Positions 34,447-42,156 of a DNA stretch of 64,000 bases are shown one piece after another. The stretch comes from Nocardioides marinisabuli. Its GTDB lineage: Bacteria > Actinomycetota > Actinomycetes > Propionibacteriales > Nocardioidaceae. The notes beneath the pieces were generated by a model, which ran no database searches, had not been told where the DNA came from, and was given only the letters and a program-made list of their open reading frames with translations. Both the position numbers and the translations under genes were made by a program. The stretch spans positions 248,001 through 312,000 of the forward strand of contig NZ_CP059163.1 of NCBI RefSeq assembly GCF_013466785.1. The letters are read 5' to 3'. The stretch's first letter is position 1; every line of letters starts with the position of its first letter.

Positions 34447-35621
34447 CGCCCCGGGCGGCCGGCGTACCGGCGCTGGTCCTGACCGGGGCCCTGCTGCTGT
34501 CCGCCTGCGGCTCCGACCCCGAGCCCTCGACGCCGGCCGCCGGGGCCGACCCGAGCGCCTCCGCGGGCGCGGTCGGCGGCTCCGCGCTCGACGACCTTCG
34601 CGACCCGGCGTTCCCCGAGCCGCTGCTCCCCCTCGAGGACCTGCTCTCCGGCGGTCCCCCGCCCGACGGCATCCCCGCGATCGACGACCCGCAGCACGAG
34701 CAGGTCGCCGACGTCGACTGGCTCGAGGACGACGAGCCCGTGCTCAGCCTCACCGTCGGCGAGGAGACCCGCGCCTACCCGCTGCGGGTGCTGACCTGGC
34801 ACGAGATCGCCAACGACGTCGTCGACGGCGTCCCGGTCGCAGTCACCTACTGCCCGCTGTGCAACTCCGGCGTCGCCTTCGAGCGCACCGTCGAGGGCGA
34901 GGAGACGACGTTCGGGGTCTCCGGGCTGCTCTACGCCGACAACCTGGTGATGTTCGACCGGGCCACCGAGTCGTTGTGGCCGCAGCTGACCGGGGTGGCG
35001 GCGGTCGGGGTGCGCACCGGCACCGCGCTGCGCAGCATCCCGATGGGCACCGTCGGGTGGTCGCAGTTCCGCGAGGAGCACCCCGGCGCGCTGGTGCTGA
35101 GCCGCGACACGGGCCACGACCGCGACTACGGCCGCAACCCCTACGTCGGCTACGACGACCCGGGCTCCGACCCGCTCTTCGAGCTGCCCGGCGAGCCCGA
35201 CGACCGGCTGCCCCCGAAGTTCCGCGTGGTCGGGGTCGGCACCGGTGCGGACGCGGTGGCCGTGGAGCGCGGCCGGCTCGCGACCGCCGGCGTCGTCCGC
35301 GTCGACGTGGGCGACCGCCCGGTCACCCTGTGGCACCTGCCCGGCCAGCGCTCGGCCCTCGGCGCCGCCGCGATCGACGAGGGCGCCGAGATCGGCACCG
35401 TCGCCGCCTTCGTCGCCCGTCTCGACGGGCAGGAGGTGGCCTTCGAGCGCGACGCCGCGGGCCGGGTCGTCGACGTCGTCACCGGCTCGACGTGGAACGC
35501 CTTCGGCCGCGCCACCGACGGCCCCCTCGCGGGGCGCCGGCTGCGCCCCGTGGTGCACCTCGACACCTTCTGGTTCTCCTGGGTGGCCTTCCAGCCCGAG
35601 ACCGCCCTCGTCCAGCCCTGA
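34443..35621 (+). CDS. DUF3179 lipoprotein
   Basis: 392 aa. Lipobox LLSACGSD at about residue 20. The DUF3179 core has ALTWHEIANDVV-like LTWHEIANDVVDGVPVAVTYCPLCNSGVAF, with a CxxC that could bind metal or form a redox disulfide, then GLLYADNLVMFDRATESLW. DUF3179 function is unknown. Encoding beside a thioredoxin-like protein and CcdA suggests its CxxC is their client (inference). The stop codon is the first base triplet of a 22-bp repeat array. Confidence 0.82.
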   Translation: MTPRAAGVPALVLTGALLLSACGSDPEPSTPAAGADPSASAGAVGGSALDDLRDPAFPEPLLPLEDLLSGGPPPDGIPAIDDPQHEQVADVDWLEDDEPVLSLTVGEETRAYPLRVLTWHEIANDVVDGVPVAVTYCPLCNSGVAFERTVEGEETTFGVSGLLYADNLVMFDRATESLWPQLTGVAAVGVRTGTALRSIPMGTVGWSQFREEHPGALVLSRDTGHDRDYGRNPYVGYDDPGSDPLFELPGEPDDRLPPKFRVVGVGTGADAVAVERGRLATAGVVRVDVGDRPVTLWHLPGQRSALGAAAIDEGAEIGTVAAFVARLDGQEVAFERDAAGRVVDVVTGSTWNAFGRATDGPLAGRRLRPVVHLDTFWFSWVAFQPETALVQP

Positions 35622-35686
35622 CCCGGCGCACATCTCTCGCCCACCCGGCGCATATGTCGCCCCGACCCGGCGCGTCTCAGCGACCC
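35621..35686. repeat. Three tandem 22-bp repeats between convergent genes
   Basis: Units at 35621, 35643 and 35665 each begin ACCCGGCGC and continue CA, CA, GT; a degenerate fourth (AGCCGGCGC) starts at 35687 inside the antiporter gene. The first base is the last base of the DUF3179 stop. The unit is the reverse complement of the family at 38117-38204. Confidence 0.85.
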
Positions 35687-36930
35687 AGCCGGCGCCTCGT
35701 CGGCATCTCGGCGGCGTCACCGTGCTCGGCGCGGTCGCGACCCAGCCGGTCCAGCCGGCGCGCCAGCCGCCCCGACCAGGTCGAGGCGCTGAGCCCGTGC
35801 AGCACCACGCTCAGCAGCACCGTCAGGCACGCGACCTCGAAGACCTCCTGCCCCACCGGGCCGTCGACCTCCTCGACCACCAGCAGCGCGAAGAGGATCG
35901 AGGCGAGGCCGCGCGGGCCGAACCAGCCGAGGAACAGCCGGGTCTCGACCAGGGTCCGCGACCCCAGGAGGGCGACCAGCACGGGCAGCACCCGCACTAC
36001 GGTCAGCGAGCACACGGCGTACGCCGCGGTGCGCCAGGTGACCTCGTCGAGCACCGGCCCCACCAGCACCGCACCGAAGACCAGGAACGTGGTGACGGTC
36101 AGCAGCTCGCCCTCGTCCTCGGAGAAGTCCTGCACGTGCTCGCAGTGCGCGCGCGCCACGTGCCCGAAGGCCAGCCCGGCCACGAAGGCGGCGATGAAGC
36201 CGTTGCCGCCCAGCTGCACAGCCCCGGCGTACGCCGCTGCCACCACGGCCAGTGCCGCGAGCTGGCGGTAGACACCCTCGACGGCACCGGCTCGGGCCCG
36301 CCGGTCGAGCAGCCACCCGCCGGCCAGCCCGGCGACCACGCCCACGCCGACGCCGAACCCGACCTGGCTCAGCGCCAGGCTCCACCACCCGTCGGTCGCA
36401 CGGGCGCCCTCCTCGGCCACGACGACCGCCAGCAGCACCGTCACCACGGGCAGGGCGATGCCGTCGTTGAGCCCGCTCTCGACGTTGATCGCCTGGCGGA
36501 TGCGCACCGGCAGGCGGGGGTCGCTGACCACGGCCTGACCCAGCGCGGCATCGGTGGGCGCCAGCACGGCGGCGAGCAGCGCGGCCTCGAGCAGCCCCAG
36601 CCCCGGCAGCAGCAGGGCTCCCACGGCGGTGCCGGCCAGGATCGTCAACGGCAGACCCACACCGAGCAGGCGCACCGGCAGCCCCAGGTGGCGCCGCAGC
36701 GCGCGCAGGTCGATGCGGATGGCGTCGGTGAAGAGCACCAGCGTGAGGGTGACCTCGACGAGGAGCGTGACGACCTCGCCGTCGAGCTCGAGGTCGACGA
36801 GGCCGGCGGCGCCGGCGAGCAGCCCGACTCCCGTGAAGACCATCGGCGCGGTGATCGGCGACAGGCTCAGCCGCGACGACACCATCGCGTAGGCCAGCAG
36901 GGTCAGGGCCAGGACCAGCAGCTCGGTCAC
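35677..36930 (-). CDS. Monovalent cation/proton antiporter (CPA1/NhaP type)
   Basis: 417 aa with 12 or so helices. AAVLAPTDAALGQAVVSDPRLPVRIRQAINVESGLNDGIALP holds the NhaP ND-type ion site (SGLNDG). The later WFGPRGLASILFALL is the family second signature. It exchanges Na+ or K+ for protons. The GTG start overlaps the upstream TVP38 stop (GTGA). The C-terminus is short and basic with no RCK domain. The 3' end runs into the 22-bp repeat array. Confidence 0.85.
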   Translation of the reverse strand: MTELLVLALTLLAYAMVSSRLSLSPITAPMVFTGVGLLAGAAGLVDLELDGEVVTLLVEVTLTLVLFTDAIRIDLRALRRHLGLPVRLLGVGLPLTILAGTAVGALLLPGLGLLEAALLAAVLAPTDAALGQAVVSDPRLPVRIRQAINVESGLNDGIALPVVTVLLAVVVAEEGARATDGWWSLALSQVGFGVGVGVVAGLAGGWLLDRRARAGAVEGVYRQLAALAVVAAAYAGAVQLGGNGFIAAFVAGLAFGHVARAHCEHVQDFSEDEGELLTVTTFLVFGAVLVGPVLDEVTWRTAAYAVCSLTVVRVLPVLVALLGSRTLVETRLFLGWFGPRGLASILFALLVVEEVDGPVGQEVFEVACLTVLLSVVLHGLSASTWSGRLARRLDRLGRDRAEHGDAAEMPTRRRLGR

Positions 36931-37640
36931 GAGCCGACCTGGGAGCGCTCGATGGGGCCGTCGGTGGGGCCGCGCCGCAGCATCCGTCGGCCGACGAGCG
37001 TCGCGACGACGGCCAGCGCGACGAAGACGGCGAGCCCGACCGAGAGGCGCCCAGGGCTGGTGCCGAACGCACCGAGCGCTGCGTAGGCGACGGTGCCGGG
37101 CACCATGCCGACCGCGGTGCCCAGCAGGTAGGCCGCCAGGCCGACCGGCACCAGGCCCGCGGCGTAGTTGATCGCGGTGTAGGGCAGCACCGGCACCAGC
37201 CGCACCGCCACCACCGCGACCAGCCCGTGCTCTCTCATCAGCGCGTCGACCCGGTCGAGGCGACCCCCGATGATCCGGTCGACGGCTGCACGTCCCAGCA
37301 ACCGGCTGAGCCCGAACGCGACCAGCGCGGCCAGCATCGCGGCGGCCCATGCCAGCACCGCGCCGACGGCGAAGCCGAAGAGCACTGCACCCAGGGCCGT
37401 CATCAAGCCCTTGGGCGTGGGCAGCAGCGCGAGCGCGGCGTACCCCACCACGAAGACGAACGGACCCCAGGCGCCGGCGTCCTCCACCCGCTCGCGCAGC
37501 GCGTCGACCTCGGGCACCCGCCCGGTCACCCAGGCCACCAGGAGCAGGAGGACCAGCACCGCCAGCAGCCCCAGGCGTACGACGCTGCCGCGCCCGAGGC
37601 TGCGCGTGGCGGGCTGCGTGTCGTCGCCGGTCGGGTGCAC
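36927..37640 (-). CDS. TVP38/TMEM64 (DedA-superfamily) membrane protein
   Basis: 237 aa, about six helices. LLPTPKGLMTALGAVLFGFAVGAVLAWAAAMLAA and VRLVPVLPYTAINYAAGLVPVGLAAYLLGTAVGMVPGTVAYAALGA are the SNARE-associated/VTT-domain signature with the re-entrant Arg-Pro. VTT proteins are thought to be lipid scramblases or proton-linked transporters. It is first in the two-gene unit with the antiporter. GTG start at 37640. Confidence 0.85.
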   Translation of the reverse strand: MHPTGDDTQPATRSLGRGSVVRLGLLAVLVLLLLVAWVTGRVPEVDALRERVEDAGAWGPFVFVVGYAALALLPTPKGLMTALGAVLFGFAVGAVLAWAAAMLAALVAFGLSRLLGRAAVDRIIGGRLDRVDALMREHGLVAVVAVRLVPVLPYTAINYAAGLVPVGLAAYLLGTAVGMVPGTVAYAALGAFGTSPGRLSVGLAVFVALAVVATLVGRRMLRRGPTDGPIERSQVGS

Positions 37641-37694
37641 CCCGCCACGCTAGCCCCCTGGGCCCGGCCCGGTCCGACCTGGGAGCATCGGGTC

Positions 37695-38114
37695 GTGGCC
37701 GACCGAGACACGCGCAAGACCCAGCCCACCGACGGCGACGTGGCGGCGTACCTCGCTGCCGTCGAGCACCCCCGGCGCCGCGAGGACGCCCTGGCCGCGC
37801 TGGCGCTGATGCGCGAGGTCAGCGGCGTGGAGCCGCGGATGTGGGGCGCCTCGATGGTCGGCTTCGGGCGTCAGGACTACACGACCGCCGACGGCAGGCA
37901 GCACCAGTGGTTCGCGATCGGGCTCGCTCCGCGCAAGGCGGCGCTGACGCTCTACGGGCTGACCTACTACGACAGCAACCGCGACCTGCTCGACCGGCTC
38001 GGCCCGCACACCACGGGCAAGGGCTGCCTCTACGTCAAGCGCCTCGAGGAGCTCGACCAGGACGTGCTGCGCGAGCTCGTCGAGCGCTCCTGGCAGGCCA
38101 ACCACACCGGCTGA
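37695..38114 (+). CDS. DUF1801-family protein (YdhG-like fold)
   Basis: 139 aa. Contains MREVSGVEPRMWGASMVGFGRQDY and WFAIGLAPRKAALTLYGL, typical DUF1801. Function is unknown; members are small, soluble, single-domain proteins. GTG start at 37695, divergent from the TVP38 gene 54 bp away. A 22-bp repeat array starts 2 bp after the stop. Confidence 0.82.
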   Translation: MADRDTRKTQPTDGDVAAYLAAVEHPRRREDALAALALMREVSGVEPRMWGASMVGFGRQDYTTADGRQHQWFAIGLAPRKAALTLYGLTYYDSNRDLLDRLGPHTTGKGCLYVKRLEELDQDVLRELVERSWQANHTG

Positions 38115-38116
38115 GA

Positions 38117-38204
38117 GAGATCTGCGCCGGGTCGACGCGAGATCCGGGCCGGGTCAGCGTGAGATCTGCGCCGGGTGGGCGCGAGATTCAGGCCGGGTCG
38201 GCGT
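38117..38204. repeat. Four tandem 22-bp repeats between convergent genes
   Basis: Units at 38117, 38139, 38161 and 38183, each starting GAGAT and containing GCCGGGT at the same offset; units 1 and 3 are nearly identical. The reverse complement (ACCCGGCGCAGATCTC) matches the units at 35621. The array starts 2 bp after the DUF1801 stop and the last unit covers the end of the ACT-domain gene. Confidence 0.88.
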
Positions 38205-38709
38205 CGAGCTCGAGGTCCACCATCAGCTCGTCGGCCAGGCGCTCGAGGTCGGCGCGCACGCCCGCGTCGGCGCCGCTGGGCATGGTCAGGCGGGCCCGGG
38301 CCTCGAAGAGCATCCCGCCGCCCATCGGGGCGGCCACCACGTCGGTGAGCAGCTCCTCGATGCCGACGCCGCGCACGGCCAGCGCCGAGGAGATCTCCGC
38401 GACGATGCCGGGGCGGTCCTGGCCGACCAGGTGCAGCCGGAAGGTGGCGGCGGGCACGACCTCGCCGGCGGTGCCGGCGTCCTCCACGCGCACCGCGAGG
38501 CCCTCGGCCGCCAGGGCGGCGAGGGCCTCCTCGAGGCCGGCGCGCTGGGCGTCGGGCACCTCGACGAGGGCGATGCCGGCGAACTTGCCGGCCAGCCGGG
38601 TCAGCTGGCTGCGCTGCCACGACCCGCCACGGGCCTCCACGAGGGCGGAGACGGCCGAGACCAGCCCGGGGCGGTCGTCGCCGACGACGGTCAGCAGCAG
38701 GGAGGCCAT
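38188..38709 (-). CDS. Double-ACT-domain protein (GcvR-like)
   Basis: 173 aa made of two ACT domains: LLLTVVGDDRPGLVSAVSALVEARGGSW (residue 4 on) and FRLHLVGQDRPGIVAEISSALAVRGVGIEEL (about residue 90 on). Each has the DRPG ligand loop. Such proteins sense amino acids and regulate glycine cleavage or related pathways. No DNA-binding domain is present. ATG at 38709; the final residues are coded within the 22-bp repeat. Confidence 0.85.
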   Translation of the reverse strand: MASLLLTVVGDDRPGLVSAVSALVEARGGSWQRSQLTRLAGKFAGIALVEVPDAQRAGLEEALAALAAEGLAVRVEDAGTAGEVVPAATFRLHLVGQDRPGIVAEISSALAVRGVGIEELLTDVVAAPMGGGMLFEARARLTMPSGADAGVRADLERLADELMVDLELDADPA

Positions 38710-38747
38710 GGCCGCAGGCTACCGCCCGCGGGGGCTCCCCTCCCCGC

Positions 38748-39014
38748 TCAGGCGAGCGCGAGGAAGAGCTTCTCCATCTTCTTGACGTCGACGCCGTCGA
38801 GGTCGTCGTCGCTGGCGGTCAGGCACTGCTGCAGGCCGGTGGCCACGATGGCGTAGCCGGCGCGCGAGAGCGCCTTGTTGACGGCGGCGAGCTGGGTGAG
38901 CACGGACTCGCAGTCCGAGCCCTCCTCCATCATCCGGATCACGCTGGCCAGGTGGCCGTTGGCGCGCTTCATCCGGGTGATGATCGCCTTGATCTCGGTG
39001 GGCTCGAGGTCCAT
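38748..39014 (-). CDS. cstR: CsoR-family repressor, CstR (persulfide-sensing) type
   Basis: 88 aa, all helical DUF156 fold. Two conserved cysteines, C35 (DCESVLTQLAAVNKAL) and C64 (LQQCL), are present, but the His ligand of copper-sensing CsoR four residues before the second Cys is Gly60. That pattern is typical of CstR, which forms persulfide cross-links. The neighbours (rhodanese, persulfide dioxygenase, TauE) agree. Its start shares one base with the DUF302 stop (TGATG). It probably represses both divergent units through the sites at 39496 and 39532. Confidence 0.88.
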   Translation of the reverse strand: MDLEPTEIKAIITRMKRANGHLASVIRMMEEGSDCESVLTQLAAVNKALSRAGYAIVATGLQQCLTASDDDLDGVDVKKMEKLFLALA

Positions 39015-39436
39015 CAGGTCGTTCCTTCCAGGGAGGCGAGGGCGGCGGAGAGCCGCTCGCGGGCATCGGTGGCGACGCTGCGGATCGCGTCACCGGCAGG
39101 GCCGCCGGCGTCCCCGAGCCCGACCGTCATCATGACGTCGGGGTCAAAGGCCTCCACGACGGTGGTGGAGTCGTCGAGGGCGCGCACGACGACGTTGCAG
39201 GGCAGCAGCGCCGCGATCGAGGGCTCGACCTCGAGCGCCTGGTGCGCCAGCTGCGGGCGGCAGGCACCCAGGATCACCTGGGGCGCGACGTCGACGTCGA
39301 GCTTCTTCTTGAGGGTCTCGCGCAGGTCGATCTCGGTGAGGATCCCGAACCCGGCCTCGGCCAGCTGTTCGCGCACCGCCGCGACGGTCTCGTCGTACGG
39401 GCGGTCCAGGGTCGTGCTCATGGTGTAGCTGCTCAT
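39014..39436 (-). CDS. DUF302-domain protein
   Basis: 140 aa. YDETVAAVREQLAEAGFGILTEIDLRETLKKKLDVDVAPQVILGACRPQLAHQAL and LLPCNVVVRALDDSTTVVEAFDP are the DUF302 signature, with two conserved cysteines. DUF302 proteins occur with CstR/rhodanese genes; function is unproven, possibly handling reactive sulfur. First gene of the leftward unit with cstR. ATG at 39436. Confidence 0.85.
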   Translation of the reverse strand: MSSYTMSTTLDRPYDETVAAVREQLAEAGFGILTEIDLRETLKKKLDVDVAPQVILGACRPQLAHQALEVEPSIAALLPCNVVVRALDDSTTVVEAFDPDVMMTVGLGDAGGPAGDAIRSVATDARERLSAALASLEGTT

Positions 39437-39495
39437 GGGCTTCCTCTCGGCTCTGGCCACCCGGGTGGGGGTGGCGCGGTGCGTTCGTCGTTGAC

Positions 39496-39519
39496 TATAC
39501 ATCCCCCCAGGGGGTTGTG
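39496..39519. promoter_or_regulatory. Candidate CstR operator 1
   Basis: A C-tract/G-tract element, CATCCCCCCAGGGGGTTGT, preceded by TATA. CsoR-family type 2 operators have this form (AT flanks around CCCC-GGGG). TATAGT on the minus strand at 39499-39494 would be a good -10 for the leftward unit and is covered by the site's flank. Confidence 0.65.
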
Positions 39520-39531
39520 CTAGGTTTCGGA

Positions 39532-39552
39532 CATAACCCCCCGAGGGGATAC
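39532..39552. promoter_or_regulatory. Candidate CstR operator 2
   Basis: CATAACCCCCCGAGGGGATA, same architecture as site 1 and 36 bp away, 50 bp upstream of the rhodanese start. Two sites between divergent genes suggest one each for the leftward and rightward units. Confidence 0.68.
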
Positions 39553-39601
39553 TTCCCTCGACACCGGCACTGACACCGACACCGCCCCAGGAGGAGCCGA
39601 C

Positions 39602-39904
39602 ATGCGCGAGATCGACATCGACCAGGCCGCCACCGAGCTCGAGAAGGGCGCGACGTTCATCGACGTCCGCGAGCCCGCCGAGTACGCCGAGGGCCACCTG
39701 CCCGGCGCGGTGAACATCCCGATGGGCCAGCTGCCCGGCCGCACCGACGAGCTCGACAAGGACGAGACCGTCCACGTCGTCTGCGCCTCGGGCAACCGCA
39801 GCGGCGCCATGACCGACTTCCTGACCGGCAGCGGCTTCGACGCCGTGAACGTGGCGGGCGGCACCTCCGCCTGGATCCGCGCCGGCCGACCGACCGAGAA
39901 GTGA
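39602..39904 (+). CDS. Single-domain rhodanese
   Basis: 100 aa. The active-site loop CASGNRSG (Cys about residue 61) and the CH2-like DVREPAEYAEGHLPGAVNIP are clear. It transfers sulfane sulfur, probably between persulfides and the dioxygenase-rhodanese encoded 9 bp downstream. It is the first rightward gene under the operator pair. Confidence 0.92.
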   Translation: MREIDIDQAATELEKGATFIDVREPAEYAEGHLPGAVNIPMGQLPGRTDELDKDETVHVVCASGNRSGAMTDFLTGSGFDAVNVAGGTSAWIRAGRPTEK

Positions 39905-39913
39905 GGAGCCCCA

Positions 39914-41302
39914 ATGAGCGAGCACACCACTGACAGGAACGACCTGATCGTGCGGGTCATCGAGACCCCCACCCTGGGCGACCGCAGCTATGTCGTCCAC
40001 GACGGCGAGGTCGCGATCGTCATCGACCCGCAGCGCGACATCGACCGGGTCCTGGAGATCCTCGAGGCCGACGGCGTGCGCCTGACCCACGTCTTCGAGA
40101 CCCACATCCACAACGACTACGTCACCGGCGGCCTCGCCCTGGCGCGCGAGACCGGCGCGGCGTACCTGGTCAACGGCGAGGACGACGTGTCCTTCGACCG
40201 CACGCCCGTCGCCGACGACGAGGTCGTCGAGGTGGGCGAGCGGATCGCGGTGCGCGCCATCGCGACCCCCGGCCACACCTTCAACCACCTGTCGTACGCC
40301 GTCACCGACGGCGGCGAGCCGTTCGCGGTCTTCACCGGCGGCTCGCTGCTCTTCGGCGCGACCGGCCGACCCGACCTGATGGGCGAGGAGCACACCGACG
40401 CCCTGGTGCGCCACCAGCACGCCTCGGCGCACCGCCTGGCCGAGGAGCTGCCCGACGAGGCCGAGGTCTACCCGACCCACGGCTTCGGATCGTTCTGCTC
40501 CGCGACCCAGACCGACGCGACCTCGTCGACGATCGGGCAGGAGAAGACGCAGAACCCCGTCCTGACCCAGGACGAGGAGACCTACGTCCGCGAGCTCCTC
40601 GACGGGCTGGGCGCCTACCCGGCGTACTACGCCCAGATGGGCCCGCGCAACGAGGCAGGCCCCGACGCCCCCGACCTGAGCACCCCCGAGCGTGCCGACG
40701 CGGCCGAGCTGCGCCGGCGCATCGAGGCCGGCGAGTGGGTCGTCGACCTGCGCAACCGCACCGCGTTCGCGGCCGGGCACGCCCCGGGCACCGTGAACTT
40801 CGGGCTCGACGGCGGCTTCGCGACGTACCTGGGCTGGCTCATCGAGTGGGGCACCCCGGTGACCCTGCTCGGCGAGAGCGCCGAGGACGTGGCCGAGGCC
40901 CAGCGCGAGCTGGTCCGCATCGGCATCGACCGCCCGGCGGCGCACGCCACCGGCGGCCCGAAGGACTGGACCGACGGTGACCTCGGCAGCTTCGAGACCG
41001 GCACCTTCGCCGACCTGGCCCAGGTGCGGCACCACCGCCCGGTGGTCGTGCTCGACGTCCGTCGCGTGGACGAGCACGAGAAGGCCGCCATCGACGGCGC
41101 CGTGAACATCCCGATCCACGAGATCCCGCGACGCGTCGACGAGGTGCCCGAGGGCGAGGTCTGGGTGCACTGTGCCGGGGGCTACCGCGCCTCGGTCGCC
41201 GCGTCCTTCCTCGCCGCCGCCGGCCGGACCCTGGTCTCGATCGACGACACCTTCGACAACGCCGAGAAGGTCGGGCTGCACCTGGTCGGCCCCGAGGCCT
41301 GA
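39914..41302 (+). CDS. cstB: Persulfide dioxygenase-rhodanese fusion (CstB-like)
   Basis: 462 aa. N-terminal metallo-beta-lactamase fold: ETHIHNDYVTGG (HxHxD-type Fe site), TPGHTFNHLSY, and THGFGSFC. Two rhodanese domains follow. The first (about 255-350) lacks the active Cys; the second (about 365-462) has it in VHCAGGYRAS. CstB oxidises low-molecular-weight persulfide to sulfite or thiosulfate. It fits the CstR locus exactly. ATG start, stop 2 bp before the TauE gene. Confidence 0.93.
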   Translation: MSEHTTDRNDLIVRVIETPTLGDRSYVVHDGEVAIVIDPQRDIDRVLEILEADGVRLTHVFETHIHNDYVTGGLALARETGAAYLVNGEDDVSFDRTPVADDEVVEVGERIAVRAIATPGHTFNHLSYAVTDGGEPFAVFTGGSLLFGATGRPDLMGEEHTDALVRHQHASAHRLAEELPDEAEVYPTHGFGSFCSATQTDATSSTIGQEKTQNPVLTQDEETYVRELLDGLGAYPAYYAQMGPRNEAGPDAPDLSTPERADAAELRRRIEAGEWVVDLRNRTAFAAGHAPGTVNFGLDGGFATYLGWLIEWGTPVTLLGESAEDVAEAQRELVRIGIDRPAAHATGGPKDWTDGDLGSFETGTFADLAQVRHHRPVVVLDVRRVDEHEKAAIDGAVNIPIHEIPRRVDEVPEGEVWVHCAGGYRASVAASFLAAAGRTLVSIDDTFDNAEKVGLHLVGPEA

Positions 41303-41304
41303 GC

Positions 41305-42138
41305 GTGACCCCTCTCCTGGTGGTGCTCGCCGTCGCGGCGGGCGCCCTCGTCGGCCTGTCCCTGGGCGCGCTCGGCGGCGGCGGGTCGATCCTGGCCGTG
41401 CCGGTGCTGGTCTACCTGCTGGACCAGTCCCCGGCGCAGGCCACGACCGGCTCCCTCGTGGTGGTCGGCGTGACCTCGCTGGCCGGAGCGGTCTCCGCCC
41501 ACCGCCAGGGCAACGTGCTGCTGGGGCGCGGCGTCACCTTCGGCGTCGTCGCGATCGGCGGCGCCGCGGCCGGCGCCAAGGCCTCGGCCTCGGTCAGCGA
41601 GGACGTCCTGCTCGCCTCGTTCGCCGCGCTGATGCTGCTCGTCGGCGGCCTGATGGCCTGGCGCCGGCTGGGCCACGGCGACCCGACCAGGCCCGACCGG
41701 GGCGAGCGCCCCGGGCTCGACGACCCGATCATCACCTTCAGCCCGACCTTCGGCTGCAACTGCCCCCGGGCGCTCAAGGTGCTGGTGACCGCGACCGCGG
41801 TCGGCCTGCTCACCGGGTTCCTCGGCGTCGGCGGCGGGTTCCTCGTGGTGCCCGCGCTGCTGCTGGCGCTCGCGCTGCCGATGACGTACGCCGTGGGCAC
41901 GTCGCTGGTGGTCATCACCATCACCTCGGCCTCGGCGCTGGTCGTGCGGGCCGGCTCCGGCGTCAGCCCCGACTGGGGGCTGGTCCTGGTCCTCACGCTG
42001 GCCTCCTCGGTCGCGGCCGTGCTGGGCGCCCGCCTGGCCGACCGGATCGACACCGACAAGCTCCAGGGAGCGTTCACGCTCCTCGTCCTGGGCGTCGCGG
42101 TCTACACCGCCGCCCGCGCCTTCCCGGCGCTCCTCTGA
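41305..42138 (+). CDS. TauE/SafE-family sulfite/anion exporter
   Basis: 277 aa. Two repeats of four helices each with GLSLGALGGGGSILAVPVLVYLL and GFLGVGGGFLVVPALLLALALPM, the TauE signature. The loop FSPTFGCNCPRALK has two cysteines. It likely exports sulfite made by the persulfide dioxygenase encoded upstream. GTG start at 41305. Confidence 0.9.
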   Translation: MTPLLVVLAVAAGALVGLSLGALGGGGSILAVPVLVYLLDQSPAQATTGSLVVVGVTSLAGAVSAHRQGNVLLGRGVTFGVVAIGGAAAGAKASASVSEDVLLASFAALMLLVGGLMAWRRLGHGDPTRPDRGERPGLDDPIITFSPTFGCNCPRALKVLVTATAVGLLTGFLGVGGGFLVVPALLLALALPMTYAVGTSLVVITITSASALVVRAGSGVSPDWGLVLVLTLASSVAAVLGARLADRIDTDKLQGAFTLLVLGVAVYTAARAFPALL

Positions 42139-42156
42139 CCCACGGAACGGAAACCC

